From Mucilaginibacter aquariorum (GTDB taxonomy: Bacteria > Bacteroidota > Bacteroidia > Sphingobacteriales > Sphingobacteriaceae), in assembly GCF_024498135.1 (NCBI RefSeq), contig NZ_JANHOH010000001.1, positions 372,001 to 436,000 of the forward strand: a stretch of DNA of 64,000 nt, written 5' to 3'. Below, piece by piece: positions 44,261-52,932 of this stretch (position 1 is the stretch's first letter; the number at the start of each line of letters is the position of its first letter). The position numbers and the translations under genes are program-made. A model generated the notes under the pieces. The model had not been told where the DNA came from. It worked only from the letters and a program-made list of their open reading frames with translations, and did not search any database.

Positions 44261-44698
44261 ATGACACTAGTAAAATTTAACAACGGACTAAAAAACAACG
44301 CTCATCCATTCTTTAACGATGTGTTTGATTCTTTATTGAATGATTCATTTATCGGAGGCAAATTAGTAAGCCGCGTACCTGCAGTTAACATTGCCGAAAA
44401 CGATAACGAATTCCACATTGAGTTAGCTGTACCTGGCTTAAAGAAAGAAGACTTCAAGATCAACCTGGATAAAAACATCCTAACCGTATCTGCCGAAAAG
44501 AAAACAGAAAACACCGCCGAAACTAAGAAATACAGCAAACGCGAATACAGCTACAGTTCGTTCGTAAGGTCATTCACCTTACCAGATTCTGTAGATCATT
44601 CAAAAATTGAAGCTGATTATACCGACGGTATATTGAAACTAACCGTTGCAAAAAGAGAAGAAGCTAAATTTCAATCAAGAGAAATAGCTGTAAAGTAA
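44261..44698 (+). CDS. Small heat-shock protein, Hsp20/alpha-crystallin
   Basis: A 145-residue sHSP. A variable N-terminus (with FNDVFDSLLNDSF) is followed by the alpha-crystallin domain (about 40-135), including VPGLKKEDFKINLDKNILTV and YTDGILKLTVAK (GILxLxxxK motif). It is an ATP-independent holdase that binds unfolding proteins. It has a strong ribosome-binding site and its own terminator, consistent with high inducible expression. Confidence 0.93.
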   Translation: MTLVKFNNGLKNNAHPFFNDVFDSLLNDSFIGGKLVSRVPAVNIAENDNEFHIELAVPGLKKEDFKINLDKNILTVSAEKKTENTAETKKYSKREYSYSSFVRSFTLPDSVDHSKIEADYTDGILKLTVAKREEAKFQSREIAVK

Positions 44699-44729
44699 TT
44701 AATAAGTGTTTTCATAAGTTGGTTTAGTT

Positions 44730-44765
44730 AAAGGCCGCTTCCTTAACAGGGGCGGTCTTTTTTAT
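44730..44765 (+). terminator. Intrinsic terminator of the small heat-shock gene
   Basis: AAGGCCGC (44731-44738) pairs with GCGGTCTT (44752-44759, one G-U) and is followed by a T run. Confidence 0.8.
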
Positions 44766-44799
44766 ACTAAAATATCGGGAATGATTTTTCTTTCCGCGA

Positions 44800-45246
44800 T
44801 TAATTATCCAGCAACCGCCGATGATAGTTTACCTGCCCCAAATGATAGCTTAGGTGCATAGCCAGGTGGACAAAAAAGTATTCGTTAGATACATCTTTCA
44901 AGGAGTGCTCAACCCGGGAAATTTTGTTTAGCTGCTCTTCCGAGATCATATCAAAGGTTTTCCCGATCATGATTATCGTTTTTTCTATTTTATCTACCAA
45001 CTCCGTACGCGGTATATTTTTTAATGCAAATTCATCCGGGCGGTTCCTCACATAACCGGTTTCGCCAAATTCTGCACCAAAATAGGTATTTAGGTTGCCA
45101 ACCAAATGTAAGCAAAGGTTGCCAGCCGAATTCAATATCCCCTTTTCGATATACCAAAGCTTTTCCTCGTTTTGGTAAGCCTGTATCTCCCGCTTTAACG
45201 TTTCAAGGTCGCGGATGATGAGGTTTTTCAATGTGTCTTTTATCAT
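44800..45246 (-). CDS. DinB-like protein (DUF1572 type)
   Basis: A 148-residue four-helix protein. LHLVGNLNTYFG and HLAMHLSYHLGQVNYHRR provide the histidine set of the DinB superfamily, with the DUF1572-like spacing. Cytoplasmic, function unknown. It lies 40 bp downstream of the YajQ gene on the same strand. Confidence 0.78.
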   Translation of the reverse strand: MIKDTLKNLIIRDLETLKREIQAYQNEEKLWYIEKGILNSAGNLCLHLVGNLNTYFGAEFGETGYVRNRPDEFALKNIPRTELVDKIEKTIIMIGKTFDMISEEQLNKISRVEHSLKDVSNEYFFVHLAMHLSYHLGQVNYHRRLLDN

Positions 45247-45286
45247 ATGTTTTGATATTGCTGTTGCTAAATATGGTGCAGGGATA

Positions 45287-45778
45287 TTAGTTGCGCATAT
45301 TTATATACTGCAATGGCTGGCCAAAATCTTCGGTACGGCAAAGGCTGATAACCGCTTGCAAGTCGTCTATTTTTTTAGCGGTAACACGCACCTGGTCGTC
45401 CATAATAGATGCCTGTACTTTAAGGCTGCTATCTTTTATCTTCTTCACTATCTTTTTAGCGGCTTCTTTATCAATACCCTCTTTAATTTCTATCTCTTTA
45501 CGTATCATATTGCCAGATGCGTATTCGTCCTTACCAAAATCAAGCGCCTTTGGGTCGAGGCCTTGCTTAACCATGCGGCTTATTATCGAATCTTGAATGG
45601 CTTTAAGGCGCATATCATTTTCGGTAACAACAGTAACCTCGTTGGTTTTCTTATCCAGCTCAATGGTGCTTTTTGAGCCATTAAAATCGTAACGGTTCAG
45701 TATTTCCTTTTTTGCAACGTTGATAGCGTTATCCAGTGTTTGTCCGTCTATCTTACTTACTATATCAAATGAAGGCAT
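45287..45778 (-). CDS. YajQ family nucleotide-binding protein
   Basis: A 163-residue protein starting MPSFDIVSKIDGQTLDNAIN, with two ferredoxin-like halves and the conserved end CRTEDFGQPLQYINMRN. YajQ proteins bind nucleic acids or c-di-GMP; the Xanthomonas homologue is a c-di-GMP effector. The full-length family match (about 163) is clear; which ligand applies here is not known. Confidence 0.92.
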   Translation of the reverse strand: MPSFDIVSKIDGQTLDNAINVAKKEILNRYDFNGSKSTIELDKKTNEVTVVTENDMRLKAIQDSIISRMVKQGLDPKALDFGKDEYASGNMIRKEIEIKEGIDKEAAKKIVKKIKDSSLKVQASIMDDQVRVTAKKIDDLQAVISLCRTEDFGQPLQYINMRN

Positions 45779-45954
45779 AATATTGGTTTTTGTAATTGGT
45801 ACAAAGCTACTGTAAGATTTGCATAAGCCGTAAATAATTAATGGGGATATTTGGCTTTACATTCAAAACACATTAATATACCAATAAGTTAATATAAACT
45901 TAACAAATAAATAAGCAGTTTTGTAACTGTAGCTGTAAATTACGGCACATTTCT

Positions 45955-48006
45955 ATGGATACTAAAAACATTCCTTTAATAAACAGGGAGATTAGCTGGT
46001 TATATTTTAACGACAGGGTGCTGCAGGAAGCTGCCGACCCAACCGTGCCCCTTATTGAAAGAATAAAGTTTCTGGCTATATTTTCATCCAATCTAGATGA
46101 ATTTTACCGTGTAAGGGTAGCCACGCTTAGCCGCCTGAGCAACCTGAACGAAAAGGCTAAAGAAATATTAGGCTACAACCCCAAAAAGATATTAGGCCAG
46201 ATAAAAACCACAGTTGTAAAGCAGGAGAGGAAGTTTCATAACCTTTACGAAAACATAATTGTAAAACAGCTTGCCGAAGAGAAGATCTTTATTCTGAATG
46301 ATAAACAGCTGAATGTAACTCGTGGCGAGTTCGTAAAAAGCTTTTTCAGGGATAAGCTGCTATCTACACTGGTACCTATTATGCTGGATGATAACCTGCC
46401 GCTGCCCGAACTGCGCGACAGGGCCATCTATTTCTTTGTAAGGCTTACCAAAAATAAAAAATCGCGTTACGCGCTTATCGAGTTCCCAGATAACTTATCA
46501 AGGTTTTTGGTATTGCCGGAAACACATAACCTGAAGTTCATTATCCTGCTGGATGATATTATCAGATATAATCTGGAGGACATCTTCTTCATTTTCGACC
46601 ATGATTCTATTGAAGCTTACTCCTTGCAGCTTACCCGCGATGCCGAACTTGACCTGGATAAAGAAGTTAGCGTGAAATTTGTTGACGCGCTAAGCAAAAG
46701 CCTTCAAAAACGACGCAAAGGTAAACCCATGCGTTTACTATATGATAGTGAAATGCCGCCGGATATGGTTGGTTATCTAATGAAGAAGATGAAGCTGGAA
46801 AAAGGTAGCCTTATCCCGGGCAACCGTTATCATAACTTCAAAAACTTTATCTCGTTCCCTAATGTGGGGCGGCCAGATCTGGAGTACAAAAGAAATACCC
46901 CTTTGCCGGTTGAGGGCCTATCGTTTGGTAAGAGTTTAATGGAGCTGATAGCTAAGAAAGATTTTCTAATCAGCACGCCATACCAATCGTTTGATTATGT
47001 GATCCACTTTTTACGCGAGGCCGCTATCGATCCAAAAGTAAAAGAGATAAGCATTACGGTTTATCGCCTGGCCGAGAACTCCAAGATCATTCACGCGCTG
47101 ATAAATGCCGCTAAAAATGGTAAAAAAGTGAATTGCCTTGTTGAGCTGCGCGCCCGTTTTGATGAGCAGAACAATATATTTTGGAGCAACAGGCTTGAAG
47201 AAGAAGGGGTGAACGTTCTTTACGGTATCGATGGTTATAAGGTACACTCTAAAATATGCCTGGTTACCCGTATGGAAAAAGGCAAACCGGCCCATTATGC
47301 CTGCTTATCTACCGGGAATTTTAACGAAAAAACAGCTGCGATATATGCCGATCATACCATACTTACGGCAAATAAAAAAATAACAGTTGACCTGGTGGCC
47401 ATTTTTAAGGCATTAAACAGGAACGTTTTGCCAAAGGGCTTAAAAACGCTTATTGTATCGCCAATTGATTCGCGCCCTGCTATTTATAAGCTGATAGATA
47501 ACGAGATAAAATTTGCAAAGGCCGGTAAAAAGGCCTACATGATATTTAAGATGAACAGCCTTGCCGATGAACAGCTGATAAACAAGCTTTATCAGGCCAG
47601 CAATGCCGGGGTGAAGATAAACCTCATAGTACGTGGTATGTGCTGTTTAATAGCAGGACAGAAAGGTTTTAGCGAGAATATTGAAGTAATTAGCATAGTA
47701 GATAAGTACCTGGAGCATGCACGTGTGCACATTTATGGCAATGGCGGCAAGGAGTTACTTTACTTAACATCGGCCGATTTTATGACCCGCAATATTGATA
47801 ACCGGGTAGAAGTTGGTTTCCCGGTGCTGGATGATGACCTGCGCCACGAAGTGCGTGATATTATAAATATACAGTTAGCCGATAATACCAAAGCAAGAGA
47901 TATTACCGGTAACAGTATTAACAGGTACCACAAAAACAGCTCAGAACTGTTAACCAGGGCCCAAATAGATATTTACACCTACCTTAAAAATAAAAACACA
48001 AATTGA
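45955..48006 (+). CDS. ppk1: Polyphosphate kinase 1
   Basis: A 683-residue PPK1. The N-terminal domain (INREISWLYFNDRVLQEA) is followed by the phospholipase-D-like catalytic halves. VHSKICLVTRMEKG holds the phosphorylated His (about 430) and HARVHIYGNGG lies in the second half, with STGNFNEKTA between. It polymerises the gamma-phosphate of ATP into polyphosphate. Its TGA overlaps the TTG start of ppx (TTGA), so the two are coupled. Confidence 0.95.
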   Translation: MDTKNIPLINREISWLYFNDRVLQEAADPTVPLIERIKFLAIFSSNLDEFYRVRVATLSRLSNLNEKAKEILGYNPKKILGQIKTTVVKQERKFHNLYENIIVKQLAEEKIFILNDKQLNVTRGEFVKSFFRDKLLSTLVPIMLDDNLPLPELRDRAIYFFVRLTKNKKSRYALIEFPDNLSRFLVLPETHNLKFIILLDDIIRYNLEDIFFIFDHDSIEAYSLQLTRDAELDLDKEVSVKFVDALSKSLQKRRKGKPMRLLYDSEMPPDMVGYLMKKMKLEKGSLIPGNRYHNFKNFISFPNVGRPDLEYKRNTPLPVEGLSFGKSLMELIAKKDFLISTPYQSFDYVIHFLREAAIDPKVKEISITVYRLAENSKIIHALINAAKNGKKVNCLVELRARFDEQNNIFWSNRLEEEGVNVLYGIDGYKVHSKICLVTRMEKGKPAHYACLSTGNFNEKTAAIYADHTILTANKKITVDLVAIFKALNRNVLPKGLKTLIVSPIDSRPAIYKLIDNEIKFAKAGKKAYMIFKMNSLADEQLINKLYQASNAGVKINLIVRGMCCLIAGQKGFSENIEVISIVDKYLEHARVHIYGNGGKELLYLTSADFMTRNIDNRVEVGFPVLDDDLRHEVRDIINIQLADNTKARDITGNSINRYHKNSSELLTRAQIDIYTYLKNKNTN

Positions 48007-48890
48007 GATACGCCGCCATTGATGTAGGATCTAACGCAGTAAGGCTATTGATAGCCGAGATCATTGAGAATAACGGATCAATATCGTTCAAGAAAAACAC
48101 GTTGATACGTGTACCGGTGAGGCTTGGCGACGACGCGTTCCTGCAAAAGAACATTTCAGAGAAAAAAACTACCGACCTTATTAAATCTATGCAGGCCTTT
48201 CGTAACCTGATGGATGTTTACAAGGTTACCGATTATATGGCCTGCGCCACATCGGCCATGCGTGAAGCTTTGAACGGGCAGGAAGTGGCCGACAAAATAA
48301 TGACCGAAGCCGGCATAAACCTGCAGATAGTGCATGGCGAAACGGAAGCGAAAATAATTTATGCCAGCCATGCCGAGGTTAACATAGACAAAAGCAAAAA
48401 CTACCTGTATATTGATGTGGGTGGCGGCAGTACCGAACTTTCGTTGTTCAGCAATGGCGAGTTGCTGGCATCGCAATCGTTCAACCTGGGTACTATCCGT
48501 ATTTTGGACAACCAGGATAAGGACGAAACCTGGAACGAGATGAAAGATTTTATCCGCGAACATACCAAAGGATTGAAAAATATTTTTGGGATAGGTACCG
48601 GTGGTAACATTAATAAATTGTTCAAATTGTCGCAGGAAAAAGATGGTACCGCTTTAAGTTATATTAAGCTAAGGGCGTTGTACAACTACCTCGATTCGTT
48701 CTCGCTAAAAGACCGTATTAACGTACTTGGATTAAACCAGGACAGGGCCGATGTTATTATTCCTGCCTGCGAAATTTATTTAACCGTATTAAAATGCGCG
48801 AATATCAAGAGTATTTATGTGCCAACGGTAGGTATGGTTGACGGAATTATACAAACTTTAATTGAAAAGAACTACACCACAGTACGTTAA
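48003..48890 (+). CDS. ppx: Exopolyphosphatase, Ppx/GppA family
   Basis: A 295-residue ASKHA-fold phosphatase. AIDVGSNAVRLLIAEI (about 4-19) is phosphate loop 1, YIDVGGGSTELSLF (about 138) is loop 2, and GTGGNINKL is the third. It corresponds to the short, two-domain form lacking the C-terminal HD domain of E. coli Ppx. It degrades polyphosphate or converts pppGpp. It starts with TTG inside the ppk1 stop; MRYAAIDVGS at this position matches homologues. Confidence 0.9.
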   Translation: MRYAAIDVGSNAVRLLIAEIIENNGSISFKKNTLIRVPVRLGDDAFLQKNISEKKTTDLIKSMQAFRNLMDVYKVTDYMACATSAMREALNGQEVADKIMTEAGINLQIVHGETEAKIIYASHAEVNIDKSKNYLYIDVGGGSTELSLFSNGELLASQSFNLGTIRILDNQDKDETWNEMKDFIREHTKGLKNIFGIGTGGNINKLFKLSQEKDGTALSYIKLRALYNYLDSFSLKDRINVLGLNQDRADVIIPACEIYLTVLKCANIKSIYVPTVGMVDGIIQTLIEKNYTTVR

Positions 48891-48931
48891 ATTTATTTTA
48901 ATAAATTGTTTAATAATTAAGAAACTGTTAT

Positions 48932-48939
48932 TATATTTG
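48932..48939 (+). promoter_or_regulatory. -7 promoter element for a candidate short RNA
   Basis: TATATTTG matches TAnnTTTG exactly, with a TTG 23 bp upstream (48906-48908). Downstream are a hairpin and an intrinsic terminator with no ORF between. Confidence 0.5.
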
Positions 48940-48942
48940 TGA

Positions 48943-49011
48943 TGCCCGCTCAAAGGGCATGTTTTTCATAGGTAGATGTAGGGTCGGGTACGAGTTATTC
49001 GACCCTTTTTT
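48943..49011 (+). ncRNA. Candidate short RNA of about 65-70 nt
   Basis: From a promoter-like element at 48932-48939, the sequence forms a 5' hairpin ATGCCC...GGGCAT (48942-48960), a single-stranded section, and a 3' hairpin GGGTCG...CGACCC (48981-48986 with 49000-49005) followed by six T residues. No open frame of note is present. The same hairpin could simply terminate ppx, so the RNA is a hypothesis. Confidence 0.4.
48981..49011 (+). terminator. Intrinsic terminator between ppx and ubiX
   Basis: GGGTCG (48981-48986) and CGACCC (49000-49005) form the stem, followed by TTTTTT (49006-49011). Confidence 0.8.
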
Positions 49012-49049
49012 GTGCCCCTGATTTTTATTCCTTTACTTTGTTGGTACAG

Positions 49050-49619
49050 ATGATGATAAAGAGAAAGATCGTAATAGCCGTTACCGGGGCAAGCGGCGCC
49101 ATATATGCCAAATTGCTGCTTGATAAATTGCAGGCATTGCAAAGCCAGATTGCCGAGGTGGCTGTTGTAATGAGCGATAACGCCAAACAGGTTTGGGAAT
49201 TTGAATTAGACGATACCAGCCACGGTAATTATCCCTTTAAATTTTACGCGAAAAATGATTTTATGGCGCCATTCGCGTCGGGTTCTGCACGGTTCGATAC
49301 CATGGTTATCGTTCCATGTTCAATGGGGACATTGGGGCGCATAGCATCGGGAGTATCCGATGACCTGATAAGCCGCGCTGCAGACGTAATATTAAAGGAA
49401 CGCCGCAAGTTAATACTAGTTGCCAGGGACACCCCTTTAAACCTTATCCATATCCGTAATATGCAAACCGTTACCGAAGCCGGTGGTATCATTTGCCCTG
49501 CCATACCATCATACTACAGCAAACCAAAAACTATTGAAGAATTGGCCATGACGGTGGTAAACCGTGTGATAGATCTTATTGGGCTGGAGAATGAAAGCTA
49601 CAGGTGGGAAGGAATGTAA
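49050..49619 (+). CDS. ubiX: Flavin prenyltransferase UbiX
   Basis: A 189-residue flavoprotein. IVIAVTGASGAIYAKLLLDK (near the N-terminus) is the FMN-binding P-loop; VPCSMGTLGRIASGVSDDLI and RRKLILVARDTPLNLIHIRN are diagnostic UbiX segments. It attaches dimethylallyl to FMN to make prenyl-FMN, the cofactor of UbiD decarboxylases. No ubiD is in the window. ATG 49050 (or 49053) is used rather than the in-frame TTG at 49038. Confidence 0.93.
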   Translation: MMIKRKIVIAVTGASGAIYAKLLLDKLQALQSQIAEVAVVMSDNAKQVWEFELDDTSHGNYPFKFYAKNDFMAPFASGSARFDTMVIVPCSMGTLGRIASGVSDDLISRAADVILKERRKLILVARDTPLNLIHIRNMQTVTEAGGIICPAIPSYYSKPKTIEELAMTVVNRVIDLIGLENESYRWEGM

Positions 49620-49688
49620 GCCATTAGTGATTTAGTGATGAATTGCTTTCTTGTTAGATTGTTTGATGTATTTTAGTGTAAAGTAAAC

Positions 49689-49991
49689 TGTCATAGTGAG
49701 CCTGTCGAACCATTAGTAAAGCGTATAAGTCTTCGACAAGCTCAGACTGACAGGTTCTCCGCCATGTAGTCGGTGCACTTGTCGGTAGGTTACAAGTATG
49801 GTTCTTGTTGGCGACAACACCAACAAGGGCGAAAGATATCAGAAGGTGTCATGGTGAGCTTGTCGAACCATCTGCCAGGCGTATAAGTCTTCGACAAGCT
49901 CAGACTGACAGGTTCTCCGCCATGTAGTTGGTGCACTTGTCGATAGGTTACAAGCATGGTTCTTGTTGGTGACAACACCAACAAGAACGAA
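49689..49991. repeat. Two tandem copies of a 158-bp repeat unit
   Basis: Unit 1 begins at 49689 and unit 2 at 49847, both opening TGTCAT.GTGAGC.TGTCGAAC. They share long identical stretches such as GCGTATAAGTCTTCGACAAG and TGACAGGTTCTCCGCCATGT, with scattered substitutions. Each unit contains a palindrome (CTTGTCGAA/TTCGACAAG) and a second hairpin (TTCTTGTTGG...CCAACAAG). Non-coding; a spurious reverse frame at 49790-50113 is not a gene. Confidence 0.85.
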
Positions 49992-50010
49992 AAAAGAGTA
50001 TAACCCACCC

Positions 50011-50143
50011 TGTCATTTCGAACGAGGTACGAGGAGAAATCTTTTACCACAGACATGATGGCTTTGCATGTCCGGATGCACAGTGTAAAAGATTTCTCCC
50101 CATTCCATTTCACAACCCATCCCCCTGTTCGTTCGAAATGACA
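50011..50143. repeat. 133-bp palindromic element with TGTCATTTCGAACGA ends
   Basis: Perfect terminal inverted repeats TGTCATTTCGAACGA (50011-50025) and TCGTTCGAAATGACA (50129-50143) enclose a second perfect pair GAGAAATCTTTTAC (50034-50047) and GTAAAAGATTTCTC (50085-50098). It follows the tandem units, so the entire 600-bp gap before mtaB is repeat sequence. Confidence 0.88.
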
Positions 50144-50238
50144 GTTGCTTTTCTACGCCTTCGTGCTACCTAAAACCAATTTTACACTTCAATAACAAGC
50201 AATCAAAAAATCAATAATTCAATAATTCACTAAATGAT

Positions 50239-50246
50239 TATCTTTG
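50239..50246 (+). promoter_or_regulatory. -7 promoter element for mtaB
   Basis: TATCTTTG is an exact TAnnTTTG match ending ten bases before ATG 50257. It favours ATG 50257 over the in-frame TTG at 50251. Confidence 0.55.
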
Positions 50247-50256
50247 CGCCTTGCAA

Positions 50257-51576
50257 ATGAATAAAAAAGTCGCTTTTTACACACTTGGCTGCAAGCTAAA
50301 TTACTCGGAGACCTCGTCTATTGGTCGCCTGTTTAGCAACGCCGGGTTTGATACGGTAGATTTTACCGATACGCCCAACGTATATGTAATAAACACCTGC
50401 TCGGTAACTGATAATGCCGATAAGAAGTGCAAAAAAATAGTTAAAGAAGCGCTGAAGATCTCTCCAAACGCTTTCATCACCATTGTAGGTTGTTATGCGC
50501 AGCTAAAACCAAAAGAGATTGCCGAAATACCCGGCGTTGATATGGTTTTAGGTGCTGCAGAGAAGTTTCAGCTGGTAGATTATATTACCGACCTGACCAA
50601 GAACCCTAAAGCGGTTGTATACAATCAGCCCGTATCCCAGGCTAACGAGTTTGTACCATCATACTCTTTTGGCGACCGTACCCGCACCTTCCTTAAGGTT
50701 CAGGATGGATGCGATTATTCTTGCACCTTTTGCACCATCCCGCTTGCCCGTGGCAATAGCAGGAGCGATACTATAGAGAACGTTATCGCGCAAGCAAAAG
50801 AGATAGCAGCATCGGGCGTAAAAGAAATTGTATTAACAGGGGTAAACCTGGGCGATTTCGGGATCCGCGAGGGGAAACGCGAAGATCGCTTTTTTGACCT
50901 TGTAAAGGCGCTGGACGAAGTGGAAGGCATTGAACGCATTCGTATCTCATCTATTGAGCCAAACCTGCTTAACGATGAGATTATAGCCTTTGTGGCCACA
51001 TCAAAACGTTTTGTGCCGCATTTCCATATCCCGCTGCAATCAGGTTCTGATAAAATATTAGGATTGATGCGCCGGAGGTATAAAAGGGAACTGTATTTAA
51101 ATCGCGTAACAAAAATAAAACAGCTTATGCCCGATTGCTGTATTGGGGTTGACGTGATAGTTGGTTTCCCGGGCGAAACCCGCGAGGATTTTATCGACAC
51201 TTATAATTTCCTTAATGAACTGAATGTTTCTTACCTGCACGTATTTACCTACTCTGAAAGGGAAAATACGCCTGCAGCAAGCATGAGCGCTACTGTACCG
51301 GGCTCTACCCGCGCCGAGCGGAGCAAAATGCTTCATATACTATCTGATAAAAAACGCCGTTCGTTTTACGAAACCCAAATAGGTAAAACCGACGAGGTAT
51401 TATTTGAGGGGGATGTAAAAGATGGATATATGCATGGTTTTACCCGTAACTACGTTAAAGTAAAAGCCAAGTACGACCCCATATTGGTTAACGAAATAAA
51501 GAGCGTTCATTTAACAGCAATTTCACCCGATGGTGACGTTGAAATAACAGAAAGCGAAGAAATATTAGTGCATTAA
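50257..51576 (+). CDS. mtaB: tRNA t6A37 methylthiotransferase MtaB
   Basis: A 439-residue radical-SAM methylthiotransferase. The UPF0004 domain has three cysteines (TLGCKLNYSE, INTCSVTD, IVGCYAQ) for one iron-sulfur cluster. The radical-SAM site is GCDYSCTFC (CxxxCxxC, about residue 150), and a TRAM domain ends the protein. MtaB converts t6A37 to ms2t6A37 in tRNAs reading ANN codons. The sequence groups with MtaB rather than RimO or MiaB by its GCKLNYSE start. lgt follows 30 bp downstream. Confidence 0.92.
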   Translation: MNKKVAFYTLGCKLNYSETSSIGRLFSNAGFDTVDFTDTPNVYVINTCSVTDNADKKCKKIVKEALKISPNAFITIVGCYAQLKPKEIAEIPGVDMVLGAAEKFQLVDYITDLTKNPKAVVYNQPVSQANEFVPSYSFGDRTRTFLKVQDGCDYSCTFCTIPLARGNSRSDTIENVIAQAKEIAASGVKEIVLTGVNLGDFGIREGKREDRFFDLVKALDEVEGIERIRISSIEPNLLNDEIIAFVATSKRFVPHFHIPLQSGSDKILGLMRRRYKRELYLNRVTKIKQLMPDCCIGVDVIVGFPGETREDFIDTYNFLNELNVSYLHVFTYSERENTPAASMSATVPGSTRAERSKMLHILSDKKRRSFYETQIGKTDEVLFEGDVKDGYMHGFTRNYVKVKAKYDPILVNEIKSVHLTAISPDGDVEITESEEILVH

Positions 51577-51606
51577 CTATTATATTCGCAGCACAAATAC
51601 CTAAAT

Positions 51607-52776
51607 ATGTTTCCAACTCTTTCCTCACTGATAGAATATCTAACCGGTGTTAACATTCCGCTACCTATACAAACATTTGGTTTTTTTGTGGCATTAGCCT
51701 TTATGGCAGCCTATTGGGCATTTAGCCAGGAATTTAAGCGAAAGGAAAAGTTAGGTTATATCCATCCGTTTGAAAAAACTGTTACCGTTGGCGCGCCTAT
51801 TACTACATCTGAATTGGCAGGTAATGCCATATTTGGCTTTGTGCTGGGCTTTAAAGTGGTTGATGCCGCCTTACATTACAGCGCGTTAATTAACGACCCG
51901 CAAGATTTTCTTTTATCGCTAAAAGGTAACTGGGCCGGCGGAATAATTGTAGCCGGGCTGATGGCTTACTGGGCATATTACGAAAACAAAAAACAAATTT
52001 TACCAAAACCCGAGCAACGCCGTGTAACGGTACACACGCACGAGTTAATGGGAAGCATATTATTATGGGCGGCTATTTTTGGCTTTGCGGGTGCAAAACT
52101 ATTTAACGCTTTAGAAAACTGGAGCGAGTTTATGCGCGACCCGGTAGGTATGCTGATTGGCTTTAGCGGTTTAACCTTTTATGGCGGTTTAATATGTGGT
52201 GGCGCAGCTGTATTATACATAGCAAATAAACACAATGTTAAACCATTGACCATGCTGGATATTGGTGGGCCGGGTGTAATGCTAGCCTACGGCGTTGGCC
52301 GTATAGGTTGCCAAATGAGCGGCGATGGTGATTGGGGGATACCAAACCTTAACCCTAAACCAGGATTGCTAAGCTGGGCGCCCGATTGGATGTGGAGTTT
52401 TAAATTTCCGCATAATGTAGATATGTCTGACCGGGATAATCACATTCCCGATTGCATAGGTAAGTTTTGTTACGAATTAAAACTTCCGGTATATCCCACA
52501 TCGTTTTATGAGTCAGTTATTTGTATAATATTATTCTTTGTGCTTTGGCAATTACGCCACAAGTTTAAAGCGCCCGGTGTATTGTTTGGGATATATATGA
52601 TAATGGCAGGTGTTGAGCGTTTCCTTATCGAGCTGATCCGCGTTAATACTCGTTACGTTGTTGCCGGCATCTCGTTTACTCAGGCCGAAATGATATCGGT
52701 AATTATGGTTCTGGGTGGTTCGGCGTTAATATATATTGGCACCAGTCGTTATAAAAAAACAGGGGCTACCAACTGA
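51607..52776 (+). CDS. lgt: Prolipoprotein diacylglyceryl transferase
   Basis: A 389-residue inner-membrane enzyme with about seven helices, longer than the roughly 290-residue E. coli protein. The Lgt signature is visible as [32 protein letters not shown] and [14 protein letters not shown] match the other conserved regions. An extra segment of about 50 residues ([20 protein letters not shown] and [15 protein letters not shown]) sits after the signature. It transfers diacylglyceryl to the lipobox cysteine, the first step in lipoprotein maturation, and serves the many lipoproteins here. Confidence 0.92.
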   Translation: MFPTLSSLIEYLTGVNIPLPIQTFGFFVALAFMAAYWAFSQEFKRKEKLGYIHPFEKTVTVGAPITTSELAGNAIFGFVLGFKVVDAALHYSALINDPQDFLLSLKGNWAGGIIVAGLMAYWAYYENKKQILPKPEQRRVTVHTHELMGSILLWAAIFGFAGAKLFNALENWSEFMRDPVGMLIGFSGLTFYGGLICGGAAVLYIANKHNVKPLTMLDIGGPGVMLAYGVGRIGCQMSGDGDWGIPNLNPKPGLLSWAPDWMWSFKFPHNVDMSDRDNHIPDCIGKFCYELKLPVYPTSFYESVICIILFFVLWQLRHKFKAPGVLFGIYMIMAGVERFLIELIRVNTRYVVAGISFTQAEMISVIMVLGGSALIYIGTSRYKKTGATN

Positions 52777-52808
52777 TAGTTTATCATCAATTTTTAAGTA
52801 TTAGTATG

Positions 52809-52913
52809 GCCTCACCTAAACGGCGAAGCCCTCATGAAATAATCCTCTCCAAAGGAGAGGACTTTAACTTCGCTTTTTTTGAACCCTCTCCTTTGGAGAG
52901 GCCAGGGTGAGGC
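52809..52913. repeat. 105-bp palindromic repeat of the CTCTCC-AAA-GGAGAG family
   Basis: Ends GCCTCACC (52809-52816) and GGTGAGGC (52906-52913) enclose two CCTCTCC/GGAGAGG hairpins and a GGCGAAG...CTTCGC pair. It is related to the shorter element at 24721-24763. Confidence 0.85.
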
Positions 52914-52932
52914 GAAACAATTTTAAAGTATT

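Noticed and set aside
49689..49991. Insertion sequence
   Set aside because: The duplicated units contain no transposase frame and no clear terminal repeats for the pair as a whole.
49790..50113. 107-codon minus-strand frame
   Set aside because: It is made wholly of tandem and palindromic repeat sequence.
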